A DNA stretch of 64,000 nt from contig NC_087062.1 of assembly GCF_963678635.1 (NCBI RefSeq), positions 73,933,345 to 73,997,344 on the forward strand. The letters are read 5' to 3'. The number at the start of each line of letters is the position of its first letter. Position 1 is the first letter of the stretch. Positions 19,945 to 29,833 of the stretch are shown here, piece after piece. Both the position numbers and the translations under genes were made by a program. This stretch comes from Symsagittifera roscoffensis. Its lineage: Eukaryota > Xenacoelomorpha > Acoela > Convolutidae. Under the pieces are notes generated by a model. That model searched no databases. It was not told the origin of the DNA and saw nothing but the letters and a program-made list of their open reading frames with translations.

Positions 19945-20942
19945 ATGGATCCAGGGATACGCTTCCCAGGACGAGGGCACAGGAGATCACAATCTGCCTT
20001 GAGCTCTAAGAACACGATACCGGATCCTTCAGACACCTATTTGGCTCCTCAGTTCCAGGAGTCATTCAATCAGGTAGCCAGAGCGACGATGGACGAAATC
20101 AACAGGACCAGTGGACGAACTCTGAGTAGGGTCGTCCCTTCCCAACCCCTTGATCGATCCTTGAGTAACTCCGAACGAACGTCACGAGCCATAGTGCCAA
20201 CGGGACCTACACGTGGCGAGACGGCTTTGAGATCTCGCGTAGTGGACGTCAGGAAGAACTTGGCGGTCCGCAACTTATTCCTGCAAGTAGCTGCGGAGAA
20301 TCCTCGAGCCTGCCTGAACGGCATGAGCTTGAGCCCTGCCATAAGCAATCAGGCAATTCCTCCAGGGAGTCGTCATTTGGTTGTTGGAGATACTCTCGTG
20401 AGGGATCTGAACGAGATCTTTGTGAGTGGCCAGACCACTGTTCTATCTTTGGAGGGGCCTCCGTGGCTCAAGTCATTAAAATGATGGAGCTCCAGAGCGA
20501 GGATCAGTTAGACACATTGGTGATAATGCTTGGTACTAATGATGTTTCAAGGGTTCCTGTTACCCCAGAGGGCAAATGGGAACCCCTGCTGGTCTGCCTT
20601 TTGAATGAATTGAAAGAAAAGTACAGACCTAGACTCGTGGTGCTGTGCCCAATCCCACAAAATCCGGAGGTGGGTACGCCAGTGGAGCATTTTACGAATG
20701 GCAATGTGACCCGATGGAATGACATGACCTGCAATCTGGCGAGGAGCAATCCTACCGAGCTGCGACTCATGGATCTCAAGAACACGCTGTGGATGACTGA
20801 CCATCTCGCATTCACCAGGGATGGGATACATTTAAATACAGCACAAGGAAGGCGTTGGATAAATGACATGTTTCGGACGAAAATTGAGCAAATGGAGCAG
20901 GAATTGAGGACAACATACTCCCAGTTCGACTGGAGGAGGTAG
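19945..20942 (+). pseudogene. SGNH-hydrolase/esterase-like domain of accessory module (copy 1)
   Basis: Frames 19,945-20,484 and 20,463-20,942 join by a one-base shift at about 20,440-20,460. Block I reads LVVGDTLVRDL (codon ACT at 20,392-20,394 where the family has catalytic Ser). After the shift comes FGGASVAQVIKMME, block III LVIMLGTNDVS (GTND at 20,532-20,543), and block V RDGIHLN (DGIH at 20,820-20,831). SGNH enzymes hydrolyse esters; retroelement versions occur in CR1-type ORF1. Thr for Ser plus the frameshift suggest loss of activity. The fold call is firm; substrate unknown. Confidence 0.75.
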
Positions 20943-21314
20943 AGTGAGGGACAACGTGCCGGAACCACTCGCTAGTCGTCTCGGGCCCCTAGCAATGGAA
21001 AAGGGTGCAACTGCTCTCGTTGCTCCAAGCTCAGACGTAAAAGATAGACTGGGGACTGCTCCTCCCTCTAGAAGATAACCGTTAGAGAGCCTACTTTGGA
21101 GGCCAATTGATCAGAGTCAGACTAGCTCTCAAACCGTAGCGAGGACGAGTAACCCGCCCGCGACGGCTCCTACTTCTGCATGAAGCCCATCTACGAGTGC
21201 CACGCCGACGGAGGGAATTGAGCCAAACAGTTTGCTGCTCTGGTACCGTCCGGATCCCAGCGGTTGAGGACAATATAAAACTGACATGTTGGCGAACTTG
21301 AACGGAAAGCGGGA

Positions 21315-22061
21315 GTGACCTGGAACCGAGGGACCTTCATGGAAACGACATGGGACGTGATACGCAGATACGGGACGCAGTCCGTAGGGAAGGTGGGGTT
21401 CAACCAACCCATCATGCTCGAGGTTCTAGGGAAGCTAATGAGCTTCACAGAGTCTGACGTTCTGACCGAGTCAGTTTCAGAGGACAGTGCTGATGATCAT
21501 CAGATCATGAGAAAACTACCCATCAGGCGAGCCAAGAAAGGGCTGAAGAGATTGAAGGGGAGAACAGGAAGCAAGATAGTGAATCAGAAAGTAGTGAAGT
21601 CGAAGGCGAATGCAGTAGTGGCCTCTTTGGCAAAAGGAGCTCGTCCAAGTGAGAGTGGACAGGGAGATGGTGCGGCGTCGGCTGGGGGAGAGAAAGAAAA
21701 CCTGATACCCCCTATGCTATTGGCAGGTTTGACCTCAACAGCCACGAGGTCGAAGAAAAATGCACGGACCTTGGCGGATACAAAGCTTGAATTGGAGGTC
21801 AACAGTCAGTGTGGATCTGAAGGGCTCGGTGACTACAAATCCTCGGGGACAAACGTGGCCCGGATGAAACTGGAGGGACAACTCGGCGTGGTCGAGTACA
21901 GTCGGATCACAGTACCCGACTCAGTCCACATGGGGGAGGGATCCCGCCGGGGGTTATGTGGAGATGCTCAAGTCGAGAAACTCAGCAAGAGTGCATTTGA
22001 TTGCCTGGAGCGAAAAGCACGCCATGCAGGAGTACTTGAAGGAACTGACGGAGGACTCTAA
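21315..22061 (+). CDS. Open segment of accessory polyprotein with basic patch (copy 1)
   Basis: 248 codons. Near residues 70-90 a Lys/Arg-rich patch (IRRAKKGLKRLKGR) looks like a nuclear localisation or nucleic-acid-binding signal. ETTWDVIRRYG aligns with EELWSTVVKFG in the minus-strand relative (about 50,385). Middle part is Ser/Ala/Gly-rich and likely unstructured. The frame shifts at about 21,958. No catalytic motif. Confidence 0.5.
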   Translation: MTWNRGTFMETTWDVIRRYGTQSVGKVGFNQPIMLEVLGKLMSFTESDVLTESVSEDSADDHQIMRKLPIRRAKKGLKRLKGRTGSKIVNQKVVKSKANAVVASLAKGARPSESGQGDGAASAGGEKENLIPPMLLAGLTSTATRSKKNARTLADTKLELEVNSQCGSEGLGDYKSSGTNVARMKLEGQLGVVEYSRITVPDSVHMGEGSRRGLCGDAQVEKLSKSAFDCLERKARHAGVLEGTDGGL

Positions 22062-22800
22062 TCTGAATCGGAAGGAATATGGTACCGTGATGTCCTCGGA
22101 GGCAAATGAAATCGGGCTGGAAAATTTGTTAGAAATCTCTTGAAGGGCGGCCCTCTAGAGATACTTCGATGAGACCATGCATGCACCCGCGACGGTGGCA
22201 GCGTACCTGGCCTACTCATGTCGAGAATTGAATTGCAAGTGCGACTGGCCTGGTGCCTAATGGGAGTCTAGAGATCGGAGTATGAGGCCAATAATGACTC
22301 GAAATCGAAGAAACAGGAGCTGGAACTGATAGAAGCCCTGCGAGTGTTGATTAGTAGAGACGATTCCGCGATAGTCTGAGCTAAGCGCAAAGATGCCCTT
22401 TGCTTTGTGAGGTTCGTGGTGGGTCGCATCCCCACCCCTGTATTCGAAGAGAGTGTAAAAACCATTCGGCAAGGGGGAGTTGATTGTGAACGAAAATTCC
22501 TGCGATAGCTATCTCCTGGAGCTATATCAGGACATGCCGCTGCGCAAACCGAGTAAAGAAACTAATGACATAGAAAGCTATCGCAGGCTGGAGGAAGTGA
22601 GAAGATACTCCAACAAGGAGTCGAAAGTTGTCAATTGAGGCAGTCAGGGAACAGAAGGATTAAGCAACCCTGGGGAAGCTGAAATCACTCCAATATGTGT
22701 CAGGCATACCAGGGATGGCGTACAATCCCTTTGTGGACGAGAAAGCCAGGGAGGCATATTTTGACTTCGAGCAGGTCATAATACTTGATTTCTGGGTCCA

Positions 22801-23286
22801 GTGAGTCGAGGAAACCGGCATGCTGATGGTGGAACAACCCAAGCTGGGAATTATTTTGGAGGAAGAGTGGTCGAACCCTCGGTGCCCGTGCTGAGGGGGC
22901 AATTCAGCTTTGAATATGGTTCATGGAACGGTCCTTTAAAGACCAGCTTAGTAACCATGTGGGAGCTCATGAAGCCATCATGGTTTCCACACCCAAACGC
23001 CGGTTTAATCTGGGATATGACGGCAGAGGTCGCATTGGATTGGAATGATGGCGCAAGTCTACATGATTTAGACATGATACACCATCTGCTGGCCCTGAAA
23101 GTTACAAAGCAAAACGGCAGACCATCCACGGAAGCCTCCGAGGGAAGTTCTTCGAGTGATTGGCTGAGACAGGGCACCTGTGTAGCTTCCAGCTGTGGAA
23201 TGGAAGGACACGTGTGTGGTACGGGCCATTGTCTGAACACGCTGAGTGAGCAACATCGCCAACTAGTTCATTGTATGGGAGGTTAA
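22801..23286 (+). CDS. Cys-rich open segment of accessory polyprotein (copy 1)
   Basis: 161 codons. SLVTMWELMKPSWFPHPNAG aligns with NLRTVCKLLRPSWCLRPHAS in the minus-strand relative (near 48,765). The C-terminal cluster CVASSCGMEGHVCGTGHC aligns with CLDLVCGGGEHSCDGRSC, both with closely spaced Cys and His, suggesting a zinc or disulfide site. The frame ends at 23,286 and homology continues in another frame at 23,290. Confidence 0.5.
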   Translation: MSRGNRHADGGTTQAGNYFGGRVVEPSVPVLRGQFSFEYGSWNGPLKTSLVTMWELMKPSWFPHPNAGLIWDMTAEVALDWNDGASLHDLDMIHHLLALKVTKQNGRPSTEASEGSSSSDWLRQGTCVASSCGMEGHVCGTGHCLNTLSEQHRQLVHCMGG

Positions 23287-23735
23287 GCATGTCGGACAAA
23301 AGTGAAATGGAATTGATTGCGGACTGCCACGGAGTAACAGAAGTTAATTTGATCGCTGCTTTAGGATTTTACAGCATGACGAGCTCGATCGAATAGTTAG
23401 AACGCCCTTAAGTGTGGAACTGTTCCCTGGAGCATTGCAGACGGAGCAGAAAATTGGAGGGTGGCGAGAGGCTCTAGAAAACGAGATGAATTTGAAAGAC
23501 AGTGAGGCATATCATAGACCTACTGGTTCGAAATATCTGGTGGTTCGAGCTCCGCACCATATTGCAATAGTAAATACCCTACGCACATGGTGGTGATGGG
23601 TGCGCGGACGCAGCAGGTGTTGGTCGACCAACTCTTCTCTGTACTAAAATGCGTGAGGTTGGCCAGCATGTCGGAGAGGTCATATGAATTCTGACGAAGA
23701 TCATTCGGGCCGTCCCGAAGAGATCTGAAGGCGAG

Positions 23736-24380
23736 TTGCAGGACGTAGTGGGTGAGAGTTTCATGAGATTGAGTGAGGGTAATGTGAGTGAATTCCAGAA
23801 GAAGAAGTCGAGCGGAGTGTTACCCAGCGAATTCCCCACCATTGATGAAAAAGACGACGTGCATCGGATTATGACAGAAGTGGAACCGTTACTAGGAGCT
23901 TCAGGGTACCGCACCCGAAGGAACATCTTAATGACCCATGGGGAGTATCCTTGTCACTGCCTGGCGCAGACGTTATCGTACCCCAAGCGCGGGAATCTGG
24001 TGTTAGTATGGGACGTGGAGGAGTTGTACTCCACGGGGTTGCCAGGCCAAAACCAGCCAGTGTCGATTGTGGTGGTTAGTGCCATGCTAGCGGTGAGATG
24101 GTTAGAAGCCAACACGGGCACGAGTGAGCAGGAGACTGCTGTGCCGACACCCCAGCAACTGAGTAACGTGAAGTTGAACAACAACTTAGATCTTTTCAGA
24201 ACCACTTGCAAGGTCCTGAGGATACCCAAAGCCATTGAAAGAATATGGGCGAGGCAGAGGTTGATGCCTTGGTTCTGTGCGGTTATGACGTCATGTATGT
24301 ATGAGCGCGCGAAGCGTCATATGTCCAGGAACACGGAAGCTTATCAATGCTTCCAGCTAAATATAGCACTGGGAGCCTAA
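23736..24380 (+). CDS. Best-conserved open segment of accessory polyprotein (copy 1)
   Basis: 214 codons. MTHGEYPCHCLAQTLSYP, LVLVWDVEELYSTGLPGQ and VVSAMLAVRWLEANTGT align closely with the minus-strand ORF 47,884-47,480 (LTHGECPCHCLAQTVWYP, LCLIWDVEEIRSVGLPDQ). This is the strongest sign of selection in the module. The Pro-Cys-His-Cys cluster may bind metal. Family unknown. Confidence 0.55.
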   Translation: MQDVVGESFMRLSEGNVSEFQKKKSSGVLPSEFPTIDEKDDVHRIMTEVEPLLGASGYRTRRNILMTHGEYPCHCLAQTLSYPKRGNLVLVWDVEELYSTGLPGQNQPVSIVVVSAMLAVRWLEANTGTSEQETAVPTPQQLSNVKLNNNLDLFRTTCKVLRIPKAIERIWARQRLMPWFCAVMTSCMYERAKRHMSRNTEAYQCFQLNIALGA

Positions 24381-24679
24381 AGAGAGCCTTCCTAACGCAC
24401 AGGAACGCTGTTACCACTGCGTTGAAGCAAGTAGCTGGAGCGCCTTGTGTTACTGAAGCCGAAAAGAGAGAGGCCTTGCAAGCTGACCTAGAAAGGAAAG
24501 TGAGCCTGTGTCTGCATAACAGCTTTTGCAGGAACCGGGAGCAAAAAGTGAACGTGGACTTACTGCCTTGTTGCAAACCGAGGCTACTAGAACAGGAAAG
24601 TTGGGGCACGGCCCGCAACTCCGTTGACAAGCTGAAGAAAGTCCTGGAGGGTACTAAGGAAGAAGAACAAGAACAATAG
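24347..24679 (+). CDS. C-terminal segment of accessory polyprotein (copy 1)
   Basis: 110 codons. AFLTHRNAVTTALKQV and SLCLHNSFCRNRE are matched in the minus-strand relative (TYRNAITTG, SLHNSFCRNR around 47,200-47,330). It ends with a charged tail EGTKEEEQEQ. It overlaps the previous frame by 34 bases, consistent with a frameshift in one original protein. Confidence 0.5.
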   Translation: MLPAKYSTGSLKRAFLTHRNAVTTALKQVAGAPCVTEAEKREALQADLERKVSLCLHNSFCRNREQKVNVDLLPCCKPRLLEQESWGTARNSVDKLKKVLEGTKEEEQEQ

Positions 24680-24789
24680 GCAATGGAGTGAAGATGAAGC
24701 GGTGACAAGAGAGTGAAATGAAGAGAGAGGGCGAGAAACCTAATTGTCTTTGTGCGCTAAAACTTGTACCAATCAACTAAGATTGATCA

Positions 24790-25604
24790 TGTAACACTCG
24801 CCTACTTAAGTCACATTTGAGGTTAAAGAAAAATAGGCACTACAACCATTGGCTCAGGAGTCAGGGACACTATCTCTTGAGTTTTTCTACCTGAAGCAGT
24901 TGGAGACAATTCGGTTCCCTTGCGACATCAGACTAAAACCCGTGTTACAGCTTAAAGGCTACTACCAAAATACCCCCCACTCTAGAAAATAAGATCGCCC
25001 CCATACTCGGGTCTCAAAATACCTGAAATACGCAAACGCCGTTAAAAATAGGGTCGGAACCTTATGTATAGTTACTTTTTATTAGACAGTGGACCTTTGA
25101 TCCATTTGGATTAACCTAAAAACTCTCCCTAAGTCAACATAACAATATAAAACACACTCAAGAAAAATTAATTAGGTACTCACATACCTTCCCAGTTAAA
25201 CTCAAGAAATACATTCCCAGTTAAACTCAAGAAATATCCTCCTCTAGTACTGCTAGTGAAGAACAGTTCGAAATCTCTCCTGTTTTGTTCGAGTAAGTAC
25301 AGTTTGATTGTCAATTCAATTTGCAAATCAATCTGAAAATACCATTTAATATTAGACAAAGATGTTTTTGCTTATGCCTAGCCTAAACCTCCCCCATTAA
25401 TACCTTTAAGACATTATCTGAACAACTCCATTAAAATGATTCAAATTAGATGTTAAAAACATGCAGATTCATTTTATGTTTTAGCACCATTAGTTCTTCA
25501 GATTTTAATTGTCATGCCAATTACGTTAAAATTCATCTGCCTGACTCGTGCCCCTTTTTACCTAGCCTCCCAACTGAACTTTTACCTACCCTGTGCCTAC
25601 CAAC
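24790..25604 (-). repeat. 3' LTR of element M, copy in first duplication unit
   Basis: The plus strand starts TGTAACACTCGCC at 24,790, the LTR terminus also seen at 33,340 and 45,131. It runs to the macro-like stop at 25,605. Similarity to 45,131-45,947 is continuous. It contains two CCCAGTTAAACTCAAGAAATA repeats near 25,190-25,245. Confidence 0.75.
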
Positions 25605-26153
25605 TCAAAACTTCCATGTCCACTCAAAGCTCAAATAGTACTTCTTGTGTAGGTGCACCATTATCTCCGTTTCTGCAAAGACCACATGAAGGATGGCGTA
25701 GAGTTCCCTAGGGTTCAACCTGCCCCTGTTTGGATCGCAAACCGGCATTGAGACCTCTCGTATCCTTCTTTCGACCATGAAGTCCCTCAACCTCGTTAGT
25801 GCCAACATTACGTGCTCGGGGTCTATCGTGTTCCTCTCGTTGACCCTCGTCACTAAAAAACACAGATATTTACCAGGAACTTGTGAAACTGAAGGAAGAA
25901 GCGCAGTCATTCCTCCTAACCCTGGCCGCTGCCTGAATAGAAACTCCACGTTCTGATATTCTCTTTTGAAGTCTGCTTCCATTCTCGTGTTGAAGCTCAT
26001 ATCCGCTGTTATACAGATCGCACTAGTCCTATCTGACAAAATGAAGTCGCTGTCTGTGATCAGGATGTTCTTTGAATATTCATTCGGTATCTCGAATTTT
26101 GTCTTGAAATTTCTTCCTATGTTAGGCTCAGCTTCCTCCTGATCTAGTTCCAA
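25605..26153 (-). CDS. Macro-domain-like C terminus of M Pol (copy 1)
   Basis: An uninterrupted frame of about 180 codons; it is the end of a longer polyprotein, so there is no real start at 26,153. Marks: SKNILITDSDFILSD, SAICITADMSF, ADFKREYQNVEFLF, GKYLCFLVTRV, LALTRLRDFMVERRIREVSM, PVCDPNRGRLNPRELYAIL. It aligns with the P version throughout. The pattern resembles TARG1-like macro domains (ADP-ribosyl hydrolases), but the glycine loop is FNTRME and the usual GCGLD site is DPNRG, so classic catalysis is doubtful. Its upstream linker is cut at 26,483 by the duplication junction, so this copy has no pol. Confidence 0.62.
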   Translation of the reverse strand: MELDQEEAEPNIGRNFKTKFEIPNEYSKNILITDSDFILSDRTSAICITADMSFNTRMEADFKREYQNVEFLFRQRPGLGGMTALLPSVSQVPGKYLCFLVTRVNERNTIDPEHVMLALTRLRDFMVERRIREVSMPVCDPNRGRLNPRELYAILHVVFAETEIMVHLHKKYYLSFEWTWKF

Positions 26154-26483
26154 CCCGTTAGTCTTTCTTGTTCCTTGAGCTTCTTTATCATCAATTTTTT
26201 GGTGTGGGTAGGTCCTACCCCCACTCCCCGGACCAAATTATTTATCGACGTCCCCGTCGATGGTGCTGGGCTCAAGTTATCCGTGGTATTTCTAGTGGCC
26301 GGTCAGTGGCTGTCCAGCCAAATAGTGGATTTCCTGTCCTCACATGTTTCATTGCTGATACGTCGACTTGTTGGATGTTTTGCGCCTCGCTTTCATCAGT
26401 CTCAAGATTAAGCATCCACTCCAGTACCCTCAGGTTTGTGTTTTCCCTTCTTTCTATCTCGCTCTGTTCCAGGTCTACTTCTC
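26154..26483 (-). pseudogene. Truncated integrase-macro linker of M (copy 1)
   Basis: Reads NTNLRVLEWMLNLETDESEA and the GVGVG-THTK end of the linker, then is cut at 26,483 where the next duplication unit starts. It corresponds to 34,704-35,033 in copy 2, which continues into the rest of M. Confidence 0.7.
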
Positions 26484-26850
26484 GAGATCGACCTAGTCAA
26501 CGACACATAACAGGATTGGATAGACGATTGCTTTGATTCGGAAGTTGAGTTCGAACCGGAGACCGAGCAGATGCATGAGCAAGAACTGACAAATCTGCGA
26601 ATACTCGAATGGCTCCATGATCTGCCAGCAGATCCCAAAGAGACAATCTTGACGATTCAGGATGTCGATAAAGATGGCATCAATTACATCAGTCATGACA
26701 ATACTGAGTCCAACTGGGTCGCTCCAGATGTTCCTTTACGTGTTCCAGAATCCTATCTCAATCTGCTCAACTTTGGGCAATCGATGGGGACGTCGATGGA
26801 TAATTTTATCCGGGGAGTGGGGGCAGGACTAACCCACACCAAATAAACTG
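26484..26850 (+). pseudogene. Truncated integrase-macro linker of P (copy 2)
   Basis: Same as 17,934-18,300. One substitution (26,713) changes Lys to Asn in ESNWVAPDVPL. It lacks all upstream pol, because it begins at the duplication junction. Confidence 0.7.
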
Positions 26851-26940
26851 ATGATTAAGAAATTAAAATCGGAGAAGGAAACCGGAGAGCTGGAAACGGA
26901 GGGCCAAAACGCGGACGAGTTTTTGCATTTTATTTTGATC

Positions 26941-27428
26941 TACCAAACCACTATTCAAACAATGTTGTCGTCACGGACAGCGATTTCATACTCACGGAAC
27001 GTACCTGCGCTATAGCGATAACCGCGGATGTAAGTTTTAAGACATCACTAGCGGCCGACTTTAAGTGAGAGTATAAAAATATCGAATTTTTGTGAAAACA
27101 TAGACCTGGTCTGGGAGGGATGATAGCGCTGCCCCCTGTCGCATCACAGATACCAGGGAAATATTTATGCTTCCTAGTAACTAAGGCCACTGACAAGCAA
27201 ATTGTAAGTCCCGAAAACTTGGTGCTGGCCTTAACTCAACTCAGGGACTTCCTGGTCGAGAGAGGAGTGACCTCCCTCTCTTTACCAGTCTATGATCCCA
27301 ATAAGGGAAAACTGCATCCGAGAGAACTGTATACCCTCATACATGTAATATTTTCAGAAACGGACATAGGGGTCTACTTACATAAAAAGTATTATCCGAG
27401 CATATGCTGGAGCCAAATTAAATGTTAA
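26941..27428 (+). pseudogene. Macro-domain-like C terminus of P Pol (copy 2)
   Basis: Same as 18,391-18,878, with the shared TGA at 27,093-27,095 and an extra TGA at 27,066-27,068 (AGA in copy 1). The extra stop arose after duplication or as an allelic difference. It is non-functional as a full domain. Confidence 0.6.
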
Positions 27429-27835
27429 GTAGTTGTTGTTAGGTTTGCTTTTTAGGCACTAGGATTAGGTTTTAGGTTAACTATTAGGGTTTAGGTTGTT
27501 TTGTGATAGTGTTGATGTGTGATATTTGTATGTTATGTTATTTTTAGGTTATTTTTTATTTGATGTTTATGTCATTGAAGCCTGGAACACTCCAGGTACG
27601 AAAGGTGACAGCGCTCAGTTGTGTTATCTTGACAAGACCGCAGGTGGAAGATCCACCTTGGTGCTAGCTTTTAAATGAAGAACAAAAGAGAGTTTCAATG
27701 GATAATTTTTAAAAGGAACAGCTGGGAATAATTTTTCTAAGTCGTGACTTGTTTTTTTTTAGATCTTGATTGATCCCACTTTGTTTACTGACTTTGAACA
27801 ATCAGAAGAGTAGGACAAGACATACAAGAAGAAAG

Positions 27836-28455
27836 ATGAGTGACAGATATGATTTGATAGATTTCATCTCAGCGGACGACTCTGGACTCTGGGCGAGATA
27901 CCCCATCGATTGATTGAATGCAACTTTGCGCAAGATTCACCGTCGCACTCCTCAACGCGTTAGGACGAGAGGGTCGTGGGGATCGTCCCACGGAAGTAGT
28001 CTTAATGTTGGCCTACGGCGAGTCCGGGACCTCCGAGAGAGGCCGAAACCGACTGATGAGATAGCGGCGAGGAGAAAGGCGTGAGCCGGGACTAGGCTAG
28101 CAGAGGGATCACCGCGTAGGTGAGCTGCCCCTACCTGTTCGACCAGTGCAGCCTCTTATTGGAGCGAAACGATCATGTGATGGGCCGGGCCCGTCACAAT
28201 CAGCAGATTCTCCAACGGCTGCTCCTCCACTGAAGAGATTAAAGATGAGTGAGATGGAGATTCGGACCTCGGAGACTATTGAAACTTTAGAAAAGAAGGA
28301 GAAGGACTGTAAGGAACTGCATGCCAAGTTGGAGGAGTTCAAGGCAATAGGTTGAGAAAGAGACGAATGGAAGAAAAATTACGATGAAATGCAAATAACC
28401 TTCAAAGAAGAAAAGATAAAACACCTAAGAGAGTTATATATGGCAAGGGTGAGCC
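27836..28455 (+). pseudogene. Accessory module, Arg-rich and coiled-coil region (copy 2)
   Basis: Near-identical to 19,286-19,905, with the same in-frame stops and frame changes, so these breaks predate the duplication. Confidence 0.5.
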
Positions 28456-28494
28456 AAACATCACCGGCGGTTCTGGCAACGATGAACTCCTCGG

Positions 28495-29492
28495 ATGGAT
28501 CCAGGGATACGCTTCCCAGGACGAGGGCACAGGAGATCACAATCTGCCTTGAGCTCTAAGAACACGATACCGGATCCTTCAGACACCTATTTGGCTCCTC
28601 AGTTCCAGGAGTCATTCAATCAGGTAGCCAGAGCGACGATGGACGAAATCAACAGGACCAGTGGACGAACTCTGAGTAGGGTCGTCCCTTCCCAACCCCT
28701 TGATCGATCCTTGAGTAACTCCGAACGAACGTCACGAGCCATAGTGCCAACGGGACCTACACGTGGCGAGACGGCTTTGAGATCTCGCGTAGTGGACGTC
28801 AGGAAGAACTTGGCGGTCCGCAACTTATTCCTGCAAGTAGCTGCGGAGAATCCTCGAGCCTGCCTGAACGGCATGAGCTTGAGCCCTGCCATAAGCAATC
28901 AGGCAATTCCTCCAGGGAGTCGTCATTTGGTTGTTGGAGATACTCTCGTGAGGGATCTGAACGAGATCTTTGTGAGTGGCCAGACCACTGTTCTATCTTT
29001 GGAGGGGCCTCCGTGGCTCAAGTCATTAAAATGATGGAGCTCCAGAGCGAGGATCAGTTAGACACATTGGTGATAATGCTTGGTACTAATGATGTTTCAA
29101 GGGTTCCTGTTACCCCAGAGGGCAAATGGGAACCCCTGCTGGTCTGCCTTTTGAATGAATTGAAAGAAAAGTACAGACCTAGACTCGTGGTGCTGTGCCC
29201 AATCCCACAAAATCCGGAGGTGGGTACGCCAGTGGAGCATTTTACGAATGGCAATGTGACCCGATGGAATGACATGACCTGCAATCTGGCGAGGAGCAAT
29301 CCTACCGAGCTGCGACTCATGGATCTCAAGAACACGCTGTGGATGACTGACCATCTCGCATTCACCAGGGATGGGATACATTTAAATACAGCACAAGGAA
29401 GGCGTTGGATAAATGACATGTTTCGGACGAAAATTGAGCAAATGGAGCATGAATTGAGGACAACATACTCCCAGTTCGACTGGAGGAGGTAG
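28495..29492 (+). pseudogene. SGNH-hydrolase-like domain (copy 2)
   Basis: Same as 19,945-20,942, including the Thr codon at the catalytic Ser position (28,942-28,944) and the one-base frameshift. GTND is at 29,082-29,093 and DGIH at 29,370-29,381. One coding change (EQEL to EHEL near 29,448) separates it from copy 1. Confidence 0.75.
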
Positions 29493-29833
29493 AGTGAGGG
29501 ACAACGTGCCGGAACCACTCGCTAGTCGTCTCGGGCCCCTAGCAATGGAAAAGGGTGCAACTGCTCTCGTTGCTCCAAGCTCAGACGTAAAAGATAGACT
29601 GGGGACTGCTCCTCCCTCTAGAAGATAACCGTTAGAGAGCCTACTTTGGAGGCCAATTGATCAGAGTCAGACTAGCTCTCAAACCGTAGCGAGGACGAGT
29701 AACCCGCCCGCGACGGCTCCTACTTCTGCATGAAGCCCATCTACGAGTGCCACGCCGACGGAGGGAATTGAGCCAAACAGTTTGCTGCTCTGGTACCGTC
29801 CGGATCCCAGCGGTTGAGGACAATATAAAACTG

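Larger units (their letters stand above)
21284..24679 (+). pseudogene. Accessory module, large unknown polyprotein (copy 1)
   Basis: About 1,100 codons in broken frames: 21,315-22,061, 21,958-22,143, 22,645-22,801, 22,801-23,286, 23,290-23,390, 23,414-23,596, 23,736-24,380 and 24,347-24,679. Each block has a match in the same order on the minus strand between 51,170 and 46,840, showing one ancestral protein. Conserved marks are WDVIRRYG, GIPGMAYNPFVDE, a Cys-rich CGMEGHVCGTGHC, LTHGE/MTHGEYPCHCLAQT, LVWDVEE, and SLCLHNSFCRNRE near the end. I recognise no family. Cys/His spacing hints at metal binding. It is neither a typical gag nor an obvious envelope: no signal peptide or membrane anchor seen. 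Confidence 0.6.
17934..26483. repeat. 8,550-bp direct tandem duplication, copy 1
   Basis: GAGATCGACC at 17,934 recurs at 26,484, and both units run in step to 26,483 and 35,033. I see about a dozen single-base differences, e.g. 18,163 versus 26,713 and the AGA/TGA change at 18,516 versus 27,066. Flanks differ on both outer sides, so the unit is exactly bounded. It holds the P macro end, the accessory module and the M 3' end. Confidence 0.95.

Noticed and set aside
19286-20942. ORF1 of a CR1-type LINE
   Set aside because: Coiled coil plus SGNH fits, but no endonuclease or RT follows, and the downstream polyprotein is shared with the minus-strand module beside a gypsy end. The idea stays possible for the origin of this part.
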